The notes beneath the pieces are model-generated. The model was not told the origin of the DNA, did not search any database, and was given only the letters and a program-made list of their open reading frames with translations. DNA of 35,211 nt from Erysipelothrix sp. GTDB taxonomy: Bacteria; Bacillota_I; Bacilli_A; Erysipelotrichales; Erysipelotrichaceae. The stretch lies in the NCBI GenBank assembly GCA_012511085.1, contig JAAZGU010000008.1, forward strand, positions 1 through 35,211. The letters are read 5' to 3'. This document shows, piece after piece, positions 24,447 through 32,713 of the stretch. The position numbers and the translations under genes are program-made. Numbering within the stretch: the first letter of the stretch is position 1; each line of letters opens with the position of its first letter.

Positions 24447-25713
24447 TATCTTTATTAATCCTGTGGTGCAGGCCCTGATTGGCACATGTTTGTTGTTTGG
24501 AGTTTTTGTGTTTTCAATTTTAATCATGATTCGTGGGTTACGTTTGGAACGATTTAAATTAAGCATGTTTGAAATCCTAGTGTTGGTACTGTTGATTCTT
24601 AATCTTCTACTAGTCATTGGCATGGATGCGCATTATCCGATGCATGCATTTTTTGAGATTTTAAGCAACGGTTATCTACAGATGATATTTATCGCATGCG
24701 TGTATGGGCTTTTGTTGTATTGGGTACTCATTGAGCGGCAGCTGGGGCATCAATCGCTTTCTGGTAATTCAGTTCGCGAAGCCATTGATAACTTGCCAGT
24801 CGCGATAGGTTTTGCGGATGAACAGGGGCTACCTATCTTAAGCAATCGCAAAATGCAAGCCATCTCGCAACAACTTACTAACCATCACTTTCGCAATGCC
24901 TTTGAATTTTGGGAGGGTAGTGTTGTGAATCACGAAACAAAGGTTCATAGTCAGGATCAAGTAGTCATTCAAAGTGATGATGTACATTGGCAAATCTCAA
25001 AACACAAGTACAAGATCAGTGATGATTATTTTATTCATGTCAACGGCATCAATGTTTCAAAAGTGTATGAACTGCACAATGAGTTGCAGCTTGAAAATGA
25101 GCGCTTAAATAATCAACAACAACGGCTCACAACGCTCCTACAAGATATTGAACAAATTAAAAAAGACGAGGAAACTTTAGCCTTAAAAATGCGGATTCAT
25201 AACGAGCTTGGCAAAGTTATTTTAGCGAGCAAACAATACCTGCATGCGCAATCACCGCATGATTTAAACACCATCATCCATTTTTGGAATCAAGTCATTG
25301 AGAGCATGGGTGTCTCTGGTAATTATTTGGATGGTAGCGTGTTTGAGATGTATCAACAAATTAAAGATGCTGCTCATATGATTGGTTGTGAAATCGAAAT
25401 AGTCGGGCAGCTACCCGTTGAAACGAACCACGGTTATTTGGTGATGATTGCGATCAAAGAAGCCATTATTAATGCCATGAAACATGCACGCGCTAATCGC
25501 GTTCATGTTGAAATCAATGCCATAGAAACAGGGTATGACATCATCATCAAAGACAATGGCACCTTCAATGGGCAGCCCTTGGTTGAAGGTGGCGGTTTAG
25601 CTTCTTTAAGGCAAAAAATCGAACAAGCCAACGGCAGCTTGCGGATTTTAGGCCACGAACAGGTGCAATTAAACATTCATTTACCTTATAATGAAGGCGA
25701 GGTGGTGTTATGA
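24433..25713 (+). CDS. Sensor histidine kinase (NarL-type partner)
   Basis: A 426-residue kinase. The start is placed at ATG 24433 (alternative ATG 24439), overlapping the preceding gene by 14 bases; the frame is open further upstream, but that part repeats inside the neighbour. Three membrane helices (about 8-95) are followed by a PAS-like region (about 108-200, EAIDNLPVAIGFADEQGLP), a coiled coil and the phosphoacceptor box MRIHNELGKVIL with His256. The ATPase domain shows the N box EAIINAMKHARA (Asn347), then DNGTF and GGGLASLRQKI. This HisKA_3-like arrangement pairs with LuxR-type regulators, and such a gene overlaps its stop by ATGA. Confidence 0.82.
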   Translation: MTMHNIFINPVVQALIGTCLLFGVFVFSILIMIRGLRLERFKLSMFEILVLVLLILNLLLVIGMDAHYPMHAFFEILSNGYLQMIFIACVYGLLLYWVLIERQLGHQSLSGNSVREAIDNLPVAIGFADEQGLPILSNRKMQAISQQLTNHHFRNAFEFWEGSVVNHETKVHSQDQVVIQSDDVHWQISKHKYKISDDYFIHVNGINVSKVYELHNELQLENERLNNQQQRLTTLLQDIEQIKKDEETLALKMRIHNELGKVILASKQYLHAQSPHDLNTIIHFWNQVIESMGVSGNYLDGSVFEMYQQIKDAAHMIGCEIEIVGQLPVETNHGYLVMIAIKEAIINAMKHARANRVHVEINAIETGYDIIIKDNGTFNGQPLVEGGGLASLRQKIEQANGSLRILGHEQVQLNIHLPYNEGEVVL

Positions 25714-26333
25714 CGCGTGTGTTAGTTGTTGATGATCAACGAACGGTTAGGCAATATTTAGAGACAATCATTGATGCCTCGCAACGCTATCATTTGGTGG
25801 CAGCGATTGAAAGTGCTTTTATGGCAGAAATGTATTGCGTTAACCACGATGTCGACTTAATTTTGATGGATGTGTACACTGCACATCGTGAAAGTGGTTT
25901 ACAAGCCGCTCAAGAAATTAAAGAAAAATACCCGCATGTCAAAATCATCATTATCACATCCTTACCTGAGCATAGCTTTATTAAAAAAGCACGTGAAATA
26001 GGATGTGAGAGTTTTTGGTACAAAGATACCAGCGATTTGAGTTTATTGGAAGTTATGGATCGTACCATGGCAAATGAGTCGGTGTATCCTTTGGAGACTC
26101 CGATTTTACAAATTGGTAATGCCCAAAGTGATGAATTCACCAAACGCGAGTTGGAAGTGCTCCGTCACTTGGTTGCGGGTTTAACGCAACAAGAGATAGG
26201 CGAGCAACTTTTCATTTCCCATTCAACGGTTAAATACCACATCAACAGCATTCTTTCAAAGAGTGGTTACCATAACACGGTGCGCCTTTTAATTGATGTG
26301 GCCGAACAAAAGTTTATTATTCCTGATTTTTAA
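25710..26333 (+). CDS. LuxR/NarL-family response regulator
   Basis: A 207-residue DNA-binding response regulator. The receiver domain (1-120) has the acidic pair Asp8/Asp9, the phosphoacceptor Asp54 in LILMDVYTA, a conserved Thr in IIITSLPE and the Lys of FWYKD. A LuxR-type HTH occupies about 140-200 (TKRELEVLRHLVAGLTQQEIGEQLFISHSTVKYH in two adjoining helices). It overlaps the kinase gene by four bases, so the two are cognate partners. Target genes are not known; its own operon and the adjacent lipoprotein operon are candidates. A terminator follows 14 bases after the stop. Confidence 0.9.
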   Translation: MTRVLVVDDQRTVRQYLETIIDASQRYHLVAAIESAFMAEMYCVNHDVDLILMDVYTAHRESGLQAAQEIKEKYPHVKIIIITSLPEHSFIKKAREIGCESFWYKDTSDLSLLEVMDRTMANESVYPLETPILQIGNAQSDEFTKRELEVLRHLVAGLTQQEIGEQLFISHSTVKYHINSILSKSGYHNTVRLLIDVAEQKFIIPDF

Positions 26334-26347
26334 AATCAAGTTTAAAT

Positions 26348-26377
26348 AAAACCTATCCTTTTGGATAGGGTTTTTTT
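26348..26377 (+). terminator. Terminator of the sensor operon, also a dispersed hairpin repeat
   Basis: CCTATCC-TTTT-GGATAGG (26352-26369) followed by G and seven T. It lies directly after the response regulator gene. The same sequence, almost base for base, occurs inverted at 22584-22614, so the three-gene operon is flanked by copies. Confidence 0.85.
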
Positions 26378-26447
26378 ATGTTTTTTTTGATAGACTAACT
26401 TTAGTGAGCAGTTATTTAACCCTAATTTGAAAGCGAGGTGTTAAACC

Positions 26448-26828
26448 TTGAAACAAGTCGTAGTAAGCATTCCAAATTCATTGCTTGCGGGGGGTCTTTG
26501 TTTGCATTTAAAAGATAAACATCAACTTAATGTTGTCACGCAACAGCGCCAATCAGAAATTCTGGCGACGTGTTTGGAAGTTAAAGCAGATATTCTGTTA
26601 GCGGAAGTGCGCGATTATCCGCCACTGACAATTATGGATTGGGTTAAGCATCATCAAGAAATTGTGAACCATTTACCGAACTGCAAGTTAGTCGTTATTG
26701 TCGATGAAAATAGTAGCCCGGAAGCTTCACTTGCGGTTAAGGAGGCAAAGAAAAAAGGACACCTGCATATGTTTTTCTTCAGTAGCGTGTCCGGTGAATA
26801 TTTAAGTGCTGTGCTTGAGAGTTTATAA
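26448..26828 (+). CDS. Stand-alone receiver-like protein without phosphoacceptor Asp
   Basis: A 126-residue protein starting with TTG after GAGGTG at 26433. The alternating strands and helices follow a receiver fold: QVVVSIPNSLLAGGL, ADILLAEVRDYPPL, KLVVIVDENSSPEASLAVKEA, LHMFFFSSVSGEYL. But the acidic pair of true receivers is replaced by Pro-Asn, and Glu53 stands where the phosphorylated Asp should be; the conserved Lys is also missing. There is no output domain. It lies 114 bases after a LuxR-type response regulator, beyond that operon's terminator. It may be a constitutive or ligand-controlled pseudo-receiver that acts by protein contact. The fold assignment is from pattern only. Confidence 0.6.
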   Translation: MKQVVVSIPNSLLAGGLCLHLKDKHQLNVVTQQRQSEILATCLEVKADILLAEVRDYPPLTIMDWVKHHQEIVNHLPNCKLVVIVDENSSPEASLAVKEAKKKGHLHMFFFSSVSGEYLSAVLESL

Positions 26829-26859
26829 GTGGATGCAGCAATAATACATACCATCGACT

Positions 26860-27393
26860 TTATTTTTTGAGGGTTGCGAAATAAGCGATGGGCGCGTTGA
26901 GTACACCAGGGTAGGTGTATTGTTTTTTAATATGAACATGATCTTGCAACCAGTTGTATACAGCATGTGCTTCCTGCTTGCCATGTGGATGACCTGTATA
27001 AACGGTAATGCATAACCAACCATCATGTTTTAATAATGTTTTCGCATGCATAAGTGCTTGAATCGTAGTCCCTTGTTTGGTGGTTGAACTGCGATCACCA
27101 CCTGGTAGATAACCACAATTAAACACAACCCCATCAAGGGGTTCCTTGATATGGTGTAGCATGTTTTCATGACCATCTAAAATTAAAATGACGTTGGTTT
27201 GATGTTGCACTTTGTGCTTGGTGTTGGCATAAGCTTGAGGGTTGATATCAAAAGCGTAGACCCTGTGGGCGTGTTCACTTAGAAACAAGGTGTCGTGGCC
27301 ATTACCCATGGTCGCATCAACAACAACACTTTTTGGTGTCAAAACATCCAGTAACCACTGATGCGTTATGACGTTGATGTTAGTATGACGCAT
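26860..27393 (-). CDS. mnmM: SAM-dependent methyltransferase of the YtqB/MnmM family
   Basis: A 177-residue Rossmann methyltransferase. Motif I is VVVDATMGNGHDTLFLS (19-35); VFNCGYLPGGDRSSTTKQGTT (about 89-109) is the family signature around the active site. The B. subtilis homologue YtqB was annotated as an rRNA methylase and later identified as MnmM, which methylates 5-aminomethyl-2-thiouridine in tRNA wobble positions. The gene overlaps ytqA by 14 bases, as in the B. subtilis neighbourhood. Its 3' end faces the receiver-like gene with about 30 bases between the stops and no clear terminator. Confidence 0.82.
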   Translation of the reverse strand: MRHTNINVITHQWLLDVLTPKSVVVDATMGNGHDTLFLSEHAHRVYAFDINPQAYANTKHKVQHQTNVILILDGHENMLHHIKEPLDGVVFNCGYLPGGDRSSTTKQGTTIQALMHAKTLLKHDGWLCITVYTGHPHGKQEAHAVYNWLQDHVHIKKQYTYPGVLNAPIAYFATLKK

Positions 27394-28327
27394 GGTATTT
27401 TCCTTGGTAGGTGTTGCGTTTCACCATTTCTTTATCAAGGTTATTAAGCACTACGCGTTTTTTAATGGTCCATAAGGGGCCGATTAAATCATCGACCAAA
27501 CCATCACCAGTTAAGCGATGAATGACCATTTCTGGTGGCAGGACTTCCAATTGCCCAATCACAATGTCAATGAATTGTTCCATACTCAACAAATCAAAGG
27601 GGTTTTTCAAATAATCGTTCGCCATTTTCGTGCCTTTCAATAAATGCAACATGTGGATTTTAACCCCTGCCACCGGTTGTCGAGCAACCCATTTGGCACT
27701 TTCTAGCATCATAGCTTTATCTTCATAGGGTAAGCCATTGATGAGGTGCAAGACCACATCAAATTGTTTGGTGGCGCACTGTTTTAGAATCTTTTCAACC
27801 ACATCGAGACCATGACCACGATTGATAATCTGATTGGTACGTTCATGGATGGACTGCACCCCAATTTCAATGGTAGTTGGCTTGCCGCGCGCTTGTTGAT
27901 CAAAGTAGGCGATGGTTGCATCGCTTAAACAATCAGCGCGTGTGCCTAAGGCAACCCCAAGGTTATCGTATTGATTCTCATAAAAAGGATCATAGATGAT
28001 TTTAAGGGTGTCCAGGGCCGCGTAGGTGTTGGTGAAAGCTTGAAAATAAGCGATAGGCTGCCCCTGCGGCCACTTGCGCAACATGATTTGTTTTTGATGC
28101 TCGTATTGCTTGTTGAGGGCAACACTGGCGTTTAAGGTGAAGTCGCCGCTGCCACGAATTGAACAAAAGGTGCAACCGCCCACGCCATTTTTGATATGCG
28201 GGCACGAAAAACCAGCATCCAACACCACTTTAAAAACTTTGTTGTTGAACTTCTTTTTGTAGTGGTAATTTAAGGTGTGGTAGCGCTTGTTGTCATCGCT
28301 GTATTTAAAAGGATTGCTTTTAATCAT
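27380..28327 (-). CDS. ytqA: Radical SAM protein of the YtqA/YhcC family
   Basis: A 315-residue radical SAM enzyme (TIGR01212-type). The iron-sulphur cluster cysteines are Cys42, Cys52 and Cys55 in the atypical long spacing SCPHIKNGVGGCTFC. VEIGVQSIHERTNQIINRGH (about 166-185) and VVLHLINGLPYED match the family's barrel strands. The reaction of the family is not established; the constant link with the tRNA methyltransferase YtqB suggests tRNA modification. The full length and start fit the family (MIKSNPFKYSDDNKRY). A divergent promoter for leuS begins 47 bases upstream; I see no clear promoter for ytqA itself. Confidence 0.85.
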   Translation of the reverse strand: MIKSNPFKYSDDNKRYHTLNYHYKKKFNNKVFKVVLDAGFSCPHIKNGVGGCTFCSIRGSGDFTLNASVALNKQYEHQKQIMLRKWPQGQPIAYFQAFTNTYAALDTLKIIYDPFYENQYDNLGVALGTRADCLSDATIAYFDQQARGKPTTIEIGVQSIHERTNQIINRGHGLDVVEKILKQCATKQFDVVLHLINGLPYEDKAMMLESAKWVARQPVAGVKIHMLHLLKGTKMANDYLKNPFDLLSMEQFIDIVIGQLEVLPPEMVIHRLTGDGLVDDLIGPLWTIKKRVVLNNLDKEMVKRNTYQGKYHASY

Positions 28328-28374
28328 GCTTGCTCACTTTCCACTGATATTTTAACACAATTGTGGTGGTTGCA

Positions 28375-28403
28375 TTGACAGAAATCGCTTGATATCTTAT
28401 TAT
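28375..28403 (+). promoter_or_regulatory. Promoter of the leuS T-box transcript
   Basis: TTGACA (28375-28380) and TATTAT (28398-28403) with 17 bases between. The predicted start near 28410 is right at the beginning of the T-box stem I. Confidence 0.75.
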
Positions 28404-28409
28404 TATCTA

Positions 28410-28612
28410 AGATGCGATGAAAAGAAGTAGTAGTAAGTTTAAACCCTTCAGCGAGTCGATGGTTGGTGAAAATCGATGGGGGCAGCTTATGAACTCGTCT
28501 TGGAGCAAAGGATGATACCTTCGTGAATCTGCGTTAATGATATGAGGGCATAGCGATGGCTATGAACTAAGGTGGTACCGCGTGAATACGTCCTTAGAGT
28601 GGGCGTTTTTTT
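28410..28612 (+). promoter_or_regulatory. T-box leader controlling leuS
   Basis: A tRNA-sensing leader of about 200 bases. Stem I shows AAGAAGTAGTA near its base, GCGAGTCGATGGTTGGTGAA, and TGAACTCGTCTTGGAG. The likely specifier codon CTT (Leu, 28486-28488) is followed by ATGAA. The T-box itself is AAGGTGGTACCGCG (28569-28582) with TGGT in the bulge, able to pair with the ACCA end of leucine tRNA. The terminator arm pair ACGTCC/GGGCGT (28588-28593, 28601-28606) runs into eight T. CCTTAG (28592-28597) can instead pair with CTAAGG at the T-box to form the antiterminator. Uncharged tRNA-Leu should therefore switch leuS on. AGGAGG follows before the ATG. Confidence 0.93.
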
Positions 28613-28630
28613 TATGATTAGGAGGATACG

Positions 28631-31024
28631 ATGGAATACAACCATAAGAAGATTGAAAAACAGTGGCAACAATATTGGGATGAAAACCAGTCATTCTATA
28701 CGAATGTTTTGGATTTTGAAAAAGAGAAACTTTATATTTTGGATATGTTTCCATATCCATCTGGCAATGGTCTGCATGTTGGGCATCCGCGTGGTTACAC
28801 AGCTACGGATGTGCTAGTGCGTAAAAAACGCATGGAAGGCTACAACGTGTTGCACCCCATGGGTTGGGATGCTTTTGGATTACCAGCCGAACAATTTGCG
28901 CTACAAACCGGCAACCCACCAGCCGCGTTTACTAAGCAAAACATTGAGACATTCAAACGGCAAATCAAATCATTGGGGCTTTCCTATGATTGGAGCAAAG
29001 AAATCTCAACAACTGATCCCGAATATATGAAGTGGACGCAATGGATTTTCTTACAGCTACACAAAAAAGGCTTGGCCTATGTTGAAAACATGCCTGTTAA
29101 CTGGTGTCCGGAATTAAAAACAGTGCTGGCTAATGAAGAAGTAATCAACGGCCGTTCTGAACGTGGCAATCACCCCGTGTATCGGATTTTGATGCGCCAA
29201 TGGGTATTGAGGATTACAGAATATGCGCAACGTCTCTTGGATGATTTGGAGCTTGTGGATTGGCCTTCATCCACAAAAGAGATGCAAATCAATTGGATAG
29301 GTCGTAGCGAAGGGGCCAACGTTATCTTTAAGATCGATGGTCATGATAAAGAGTTTACAGTTTTTACGACCCGCTCCGATACTCTTTTTGGAGCGACGTA
29401 TTGTGTGTTAGCACCTGAACATCCTTTTGTTGCGGACATTACAACCCCTGAGAACAAAGATGCGGTGGCAGCCTATTTGGAAGAAATTCAAACCAAATCG
29501 GACCTGCAACGCACAGAATTAAACAAAGATAAAACCGGTGTCTTTACTGGTGCTTACGCAATTAACCCGGTTAACAATAAAAAAGTACCCATCTACATTG
29601 CGGATTACGTGCTCATCAGTTATGGTACCGGTGCCATCATGGCGGTACCAGCCCATGATAGTCGTGATTATGAATTCGCAAAGAAATACAAGATCGACAT
29701 CACGCCTGTCATTGAAGGCATCGATCCCGAGCTTGGTTATTTTGAAGGGGACGGTCCCCACATCAATTCTGATTTTATCAACGGTTTATCAAATGACAAA
29801 GCGCAAGCAGTCATGAACCAATGGCTTGTTGACAATCAAAAAGGGGAGCCGAAAGTGACCTTTAAATTACGTGATTGGCTCTTTTCACGCCAACGCTATT
29901 GGGGTGAGCCGATTCCAATTATTTTTATGGAAGATGGTACGGAGCGGAGCGTCGCGCTTGAAAATTTACCGCTTGAATTACCAGTTACGGATAATTATCA
30001 TCCATCCGATAGTGGTGAATCACCACTGGCCCATCTTGATGACTGGTTGTATGTTGAAATTGATGGTGTCAAGGGCAAACGTGAAACCAACACCATGCCC
30101 CAATGGGCAGGCTCATGTTGGTATTACATGCGCTTTTTAGACCCTCATAACGACACTGAATTTGCCAGCAAGCAATTGCTTGATCATTGGTTGCCCGTTG
30201 ATTTATACGTTGGCGGGGCTGAACATGCCGTCTTGCATTTGCTTTATGCGCGTTTCTGGCATAAAGTCCTTTATGACTTAGGCTATGTTTCCACGAAAGA
30301 ACCTTTTATGAAACTGTTCCACCAAGGGATGATTTTAGGTGAAAACGGTGAAAAGATGAGTAAGAGTCGTGGAAATGTGCTGAATCCTGATGATTACGTG
30401 GAATCTCATGGTGCCGATACCTTGCGCGTGTATGAAATGTTTATGGGGCCGCTGGAAGCCTCCTTACCATGGAGTGACCAGGGCATGGATGGTGCACGCA
30501 AATGGCTTGACCGTGTGTATCGCTTGATTTTGAAAGAAGACAAGTTGGTTGCTACCAACAACCATCAACTTGATAAAGTCTACCATTACACGGTTAAAAA
30601 AGTGTCTCATGATATCGACACTTTGAATTTAAACACAGCGATTTCGCAAATGATGATTTTTGTCAATGAGGCTTACAAAGCCGACGAATTGTATGTTGAA
30701 TACGCCAAGGGCTTCATTAAGATGTTTTCGACCTTTGCGCCCCATTTAGGCGAAGCCTTGTGGCAACATTTTTCCAAGGAAAACATTACCTATCAGCCAT
30801 GGCCAACCTACGATGAAGCGATGTTGATTGATGAAGAAGTGGAAGTTGTAGTTCAGGTCAACGGTCGCTTGCGGGCGAAGTTGGTGGTTGATGCGGAAAT
30901 TGAAAAAGAAGCACTCATCGAGTTAGCGCAAAACAACGCGAACGTTAGCGTGCATTTGGAAAATAAAACGCTTGTCAAGACCATCGTTATTCCTAAAAAG
31001 ATAGTTAATTTCGTTGTAAAATAA
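28631..31024 (+). CDS. leuS: Leucyl-tRNA synthetase
   Basis: A 797-residue class I aminoacyl-tRNA synthetase, full length for bacterial LeuRS. It joins leucine to its tRNAs. The ATP site shows HVGH (49-52, in PSGNGLHVGHPRGY) and KMSKS (575-579). The editing domain (about 225-410) includes TTFTTRSDTLFGAT-like sequence and VPAHDSRDYEFAKKY; MGWDAFGLPAE and TNTMPQWAGSCWYYMR are further family blocks. The C-terminal part binds the tRNA (VEVVVQVNGRLRAK). It is a single-gene unit between its T-box leader and a bidirectional terminator; expression responds to leucine tRNA charging. Confidence 0.97.
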   Translation: MEYNHKKIEKQWQQYWDENQSFYTNVLDFEKEKLYILDMFPYPSGNGLHVGHPRGYTATDVLVRKKRMEGYNVLHPMGWDAFGLPAEQFALQTGNPPAAFTKQNIETFKRQIKSLGLSYDWSKEISTTDPEYMKWTQWIFLQLHKKGLAYVENMPVNWCPELKTVLANEEVINGRSERGNHPVYRILMRQWVLRITEYAQRLLDDLELVDWPSSTKEMQINWIGRSEGANVIFKIDGHDKEFTVFTTRSDTLFGATYCVLAPEHPFVADITTPENKDAVAAYLEEIQTKSDLQRTELNKDKTGVFTGAYAINPVNNKKVPIYIADYVLISYGTGAIMAVPAHDSRDYEFAKKYKIDITPVIEGIDPELGYFEGDGPHINSDFINGLSNDKAQAVMNQWLVDNQKGEPKVTFKLRDWLFSRQRYWGEPIPIIFMEDGTERSVALENLPLELPVTDNYHPSDSGESPLAHLDDWLYVEIDGVKGKRETNTMPQWAGSCWYYMRFLDPHNDTEFASKQLLDHWLPVDLYVGGAEHAVLHLLYARFWHKVLYDLGYVSTKEPFMKLFHQGMILGENGEKMSKSRGNVLNPDDYVESHGADTLRVYEMFMGPLEASLPWSDQGMDGARKWLDRVYRLILKEDKLVATNNHQLDKVYHYTVKKVSHDIDTLNLNTAISQMMIFVNEAYKADELYVEYAKGFIKMFSTFAPHLGEALWQHFSKENITYQPWPTYDEAMLIDEEVEVVVQVNGRLRAKLVVDAEIEKEALIELAQNNANVSVHLENKTLVKTIVIPKKIVNFVVK

Positions 31025-31057
31025 AAACGGTCAGTCCTTAGGACTCACCGTTTTTTT
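31023..31057. terminator. Bidirectional terminator between leuS and the YihY-type gene
   Basis: ACGGT-C-AGTCC pairs with GGACT-C-ACCGT (31027-31037, 31041-31051) around a TTA loop with one C-C mismatch, with A and T runs outside. The stop codons of both convergent genes lie at or in the hairpin: leuS ends at 31024 and the minus-strand gene ends at 31031. Confidence 0.88.
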
Positions 31058-31849
31058 ATATTGATCCAAAGCATCATTGATTTCAGCACCTAGCAAAATC
31101 ATAATTCCACTAATATAAAGCCATATTAGAAAGACCATGATTGAACCAAAGACACCGTACAAGGAATAGTTTGCGATGTAAGTAACATAAAGTACAAACC
31201 CATAAGATGCGACAATCCAACCAAGCAGTGCAACAAAGGCACCCGGCCAAATGGCACAACCGGGACAGCGCTCCGGTATGACTTTATAAAAGAAAGCCAG
31301 AATCAACAAGATGATAACTCCAGAAATGGCCCAACTTGAGCGACTTAACAACTCAAATAAAGCAAGCAGGTTGGGGAACACGTGTCCCAAAACTGGCAAT
31401 ATGGAAGCACCAAGGATTGGGATGATTAAGAAGACGATAAAAACCAAGCCCAACAACATGGTAAATACTAGCGCTAACAAGCGTTTTTTAAACCAATTCA
31501 TGCGATGTAGTTGATTGTAGGCAACAAGCACACCGGTAATGATTGAATTAAAGGCAGCGCTCGATGCATAGATGGTTCCAATAAAACCAAGTGATAGCAC
31601 CCCAAAGTTTTGGGCAGCGATCGATTGGATATAGTATGTCAACAGGTCCACGACATTGCTTGGTAAGAGCGGTTGAATTACATCAAGTAAATGAAACAAT
31701 TCGACATCAAAATAACCAAGCAAAGCTTGGAGAAAGATGAGCATTGGGAAAATCGCAAGCGCAAAAAAATAAGCTAAGGCGGCCGCTGTGTAGGTAATCC
31801 GATGTTTTTGAAAACGTTGAATTAAATCGATGAGGATGGCTTTAATCAT
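31031..31849 (-). CDS. YihY/BrkB-family membrane protein
   Basis: A 272-residue integral membrane protein with about six helices. It matches the YihY family (once wrongly called RNase BN): YTAAALAYFFALAIFPMLIFLQALLGY at the N terminus in two helices, GFIGTIYASSAAFNSIITG in the middle, WPGAFVALLGWIVASYGFVLYV and VFGSIMVFLIWLYISGIMILLGAEIND at the end. The last is the most characteristic family block. The function of the family is not known. It overlaps the phosphoesterase gene by eight bases and ends the def-rnjA operon. A short basic tail is exposed to the cytoplasm. Confidence 0.85.
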   Translation of the reverse strand: MIKAILIDLIQRFQKHRITYTAAALAYFFALAIFPMLIFLQALLGYFDVELFHLLDVIQPLLPSNVVDLLTYYIQSIAAQNFGVLSLGFIGTIYASSAAFNSIITGVLVAYNQLHRMNWFKKRLLALVFTMLLGLVFIVFLIIPILGASILPVLGHVFPNLLALFELLSRSSWAISGVIILLILAFFYKVIPERCPGCAIWPGAFVALLGWIVASYGFVLYVTYIANYSLYGVFGSIMVFLIWLYISGIMILLGAEINDALDQYKKTVSPKD

Positions 31850-32708
31850 TGTTGGTTTGCCTCAAGGTGTAATGATGAATTTGTGGGTTGGCAAACAGCC
31901 GCATATCAAAACGGGTGGTACCAATCCCATTAGAAACATCCAAGATGATGGTTTCAACCGTTTGTGATTTTGGGTATTGTGTTGCGAATGGTACTTTGTA
32001 GATGGGACCAATCAGCGGCAAGGCAATTTGACCACCATGGCTATGGCCACTTAATTGCCATTGCGTTGGTGTGTTTGTTAGCTCACTGACGATATCAGGG
32101 GTGTGTGAAAGAGTGATAACAAGTTGTTGTTCATCCACATCTTGAAAAGCCTGTTTAATGTCTGGTTGCCCTAAGAGTTGGGAATCCAGTCCCACCAAGG
32201 TGATGGAATCAAATTGTTCATGATAAATTTTTACAGACTCATTCACGAGTAATTGAAAACCACTTTCTTGATAGATGTTGGCGATTAATGATTTCGTCAG
32301 TGATGATTCTAAATCATGGTTGCCGTACACCGCAAATTTACCGAGTGGAGCCAGCAAATTTTTAAACATTGATGTCATGGTTTCAATGGTGGTTTCCGAT
32401 GGGTAGTCAACGGAAGGGTGATCAAATAGATCGCCCCCAAATAAGATAATATCTGGGTTTAAATCATTGATGGTTTCAATGAAAGGCATCAAACGCTCAG
32501 CATCCATGAATTTATTAAAATGCACGTCACTAAAAAACACAAGGGTCTTGTTATCAAACGCTGACGGTAAATTATCAAAGACGCGTGTTTGCACATCAAT
32601 TTCAATGCGACGTACGCTTGCTTGTGTTAGTTCATAGTAAAATAACCCAAGTATCACAAGGGTTACAATTACTAAAAGGATACGTTTTAAAAGTTTTTTA
32701 ATGGTCAT
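31842..32708 (-). CDS. Membrane-anchored metallophosphoesterase (YkuE-like)
   Basis: A 288-residue protein with one N-terminal membrane helix (about 8-25) and no lipobox, then a metallophosphoesterase domain outside or along the membrane. Metal ligands: Asp61 and His63 in FSDVHF, Asp93 in GGDLFDH, Asn130 and His131 in YGNHD, His202 in LSHTPD, His222 and His224 in SGHSHGGQ. B. subtilis YkuE has this layout and is a cell-wall-associated metal phosphoesterase; relatives in Gram-negatives include UDP-2,3-diacylglucosamine hydrolases. Substrate here unknown. It starts 5 bases after the RNase J gene, so it is co-transcribed with it. Confidence 0.85.
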   Translation of the reverse strand: MTIKKLLKRILLVIVTLVILGLFYYELTQASVRRIEIDVQTRVFDNLPSAFDNKTLVFFSDVHFNKFMDAERLMPFIETINDLNPDIILFGGDLFDHPSVDYPSETTIETMTSMFKNLLAPLGKFAVYGNHDLESSLTKSLIANIYQESGFQLLVNESVKIYHEQFDSITLVGLDSQLLGQPDIKQAFQDVDEQQLVITLSHTPDIVSELTNTPTQWQLSGHSHGGQIALPLIGPIYKVPFATQYPKSQTVETIILDVSNGIGTTRFDMRLFANPQIHHYTLRQTNND

Positions 32709-32713
32709 GATTT

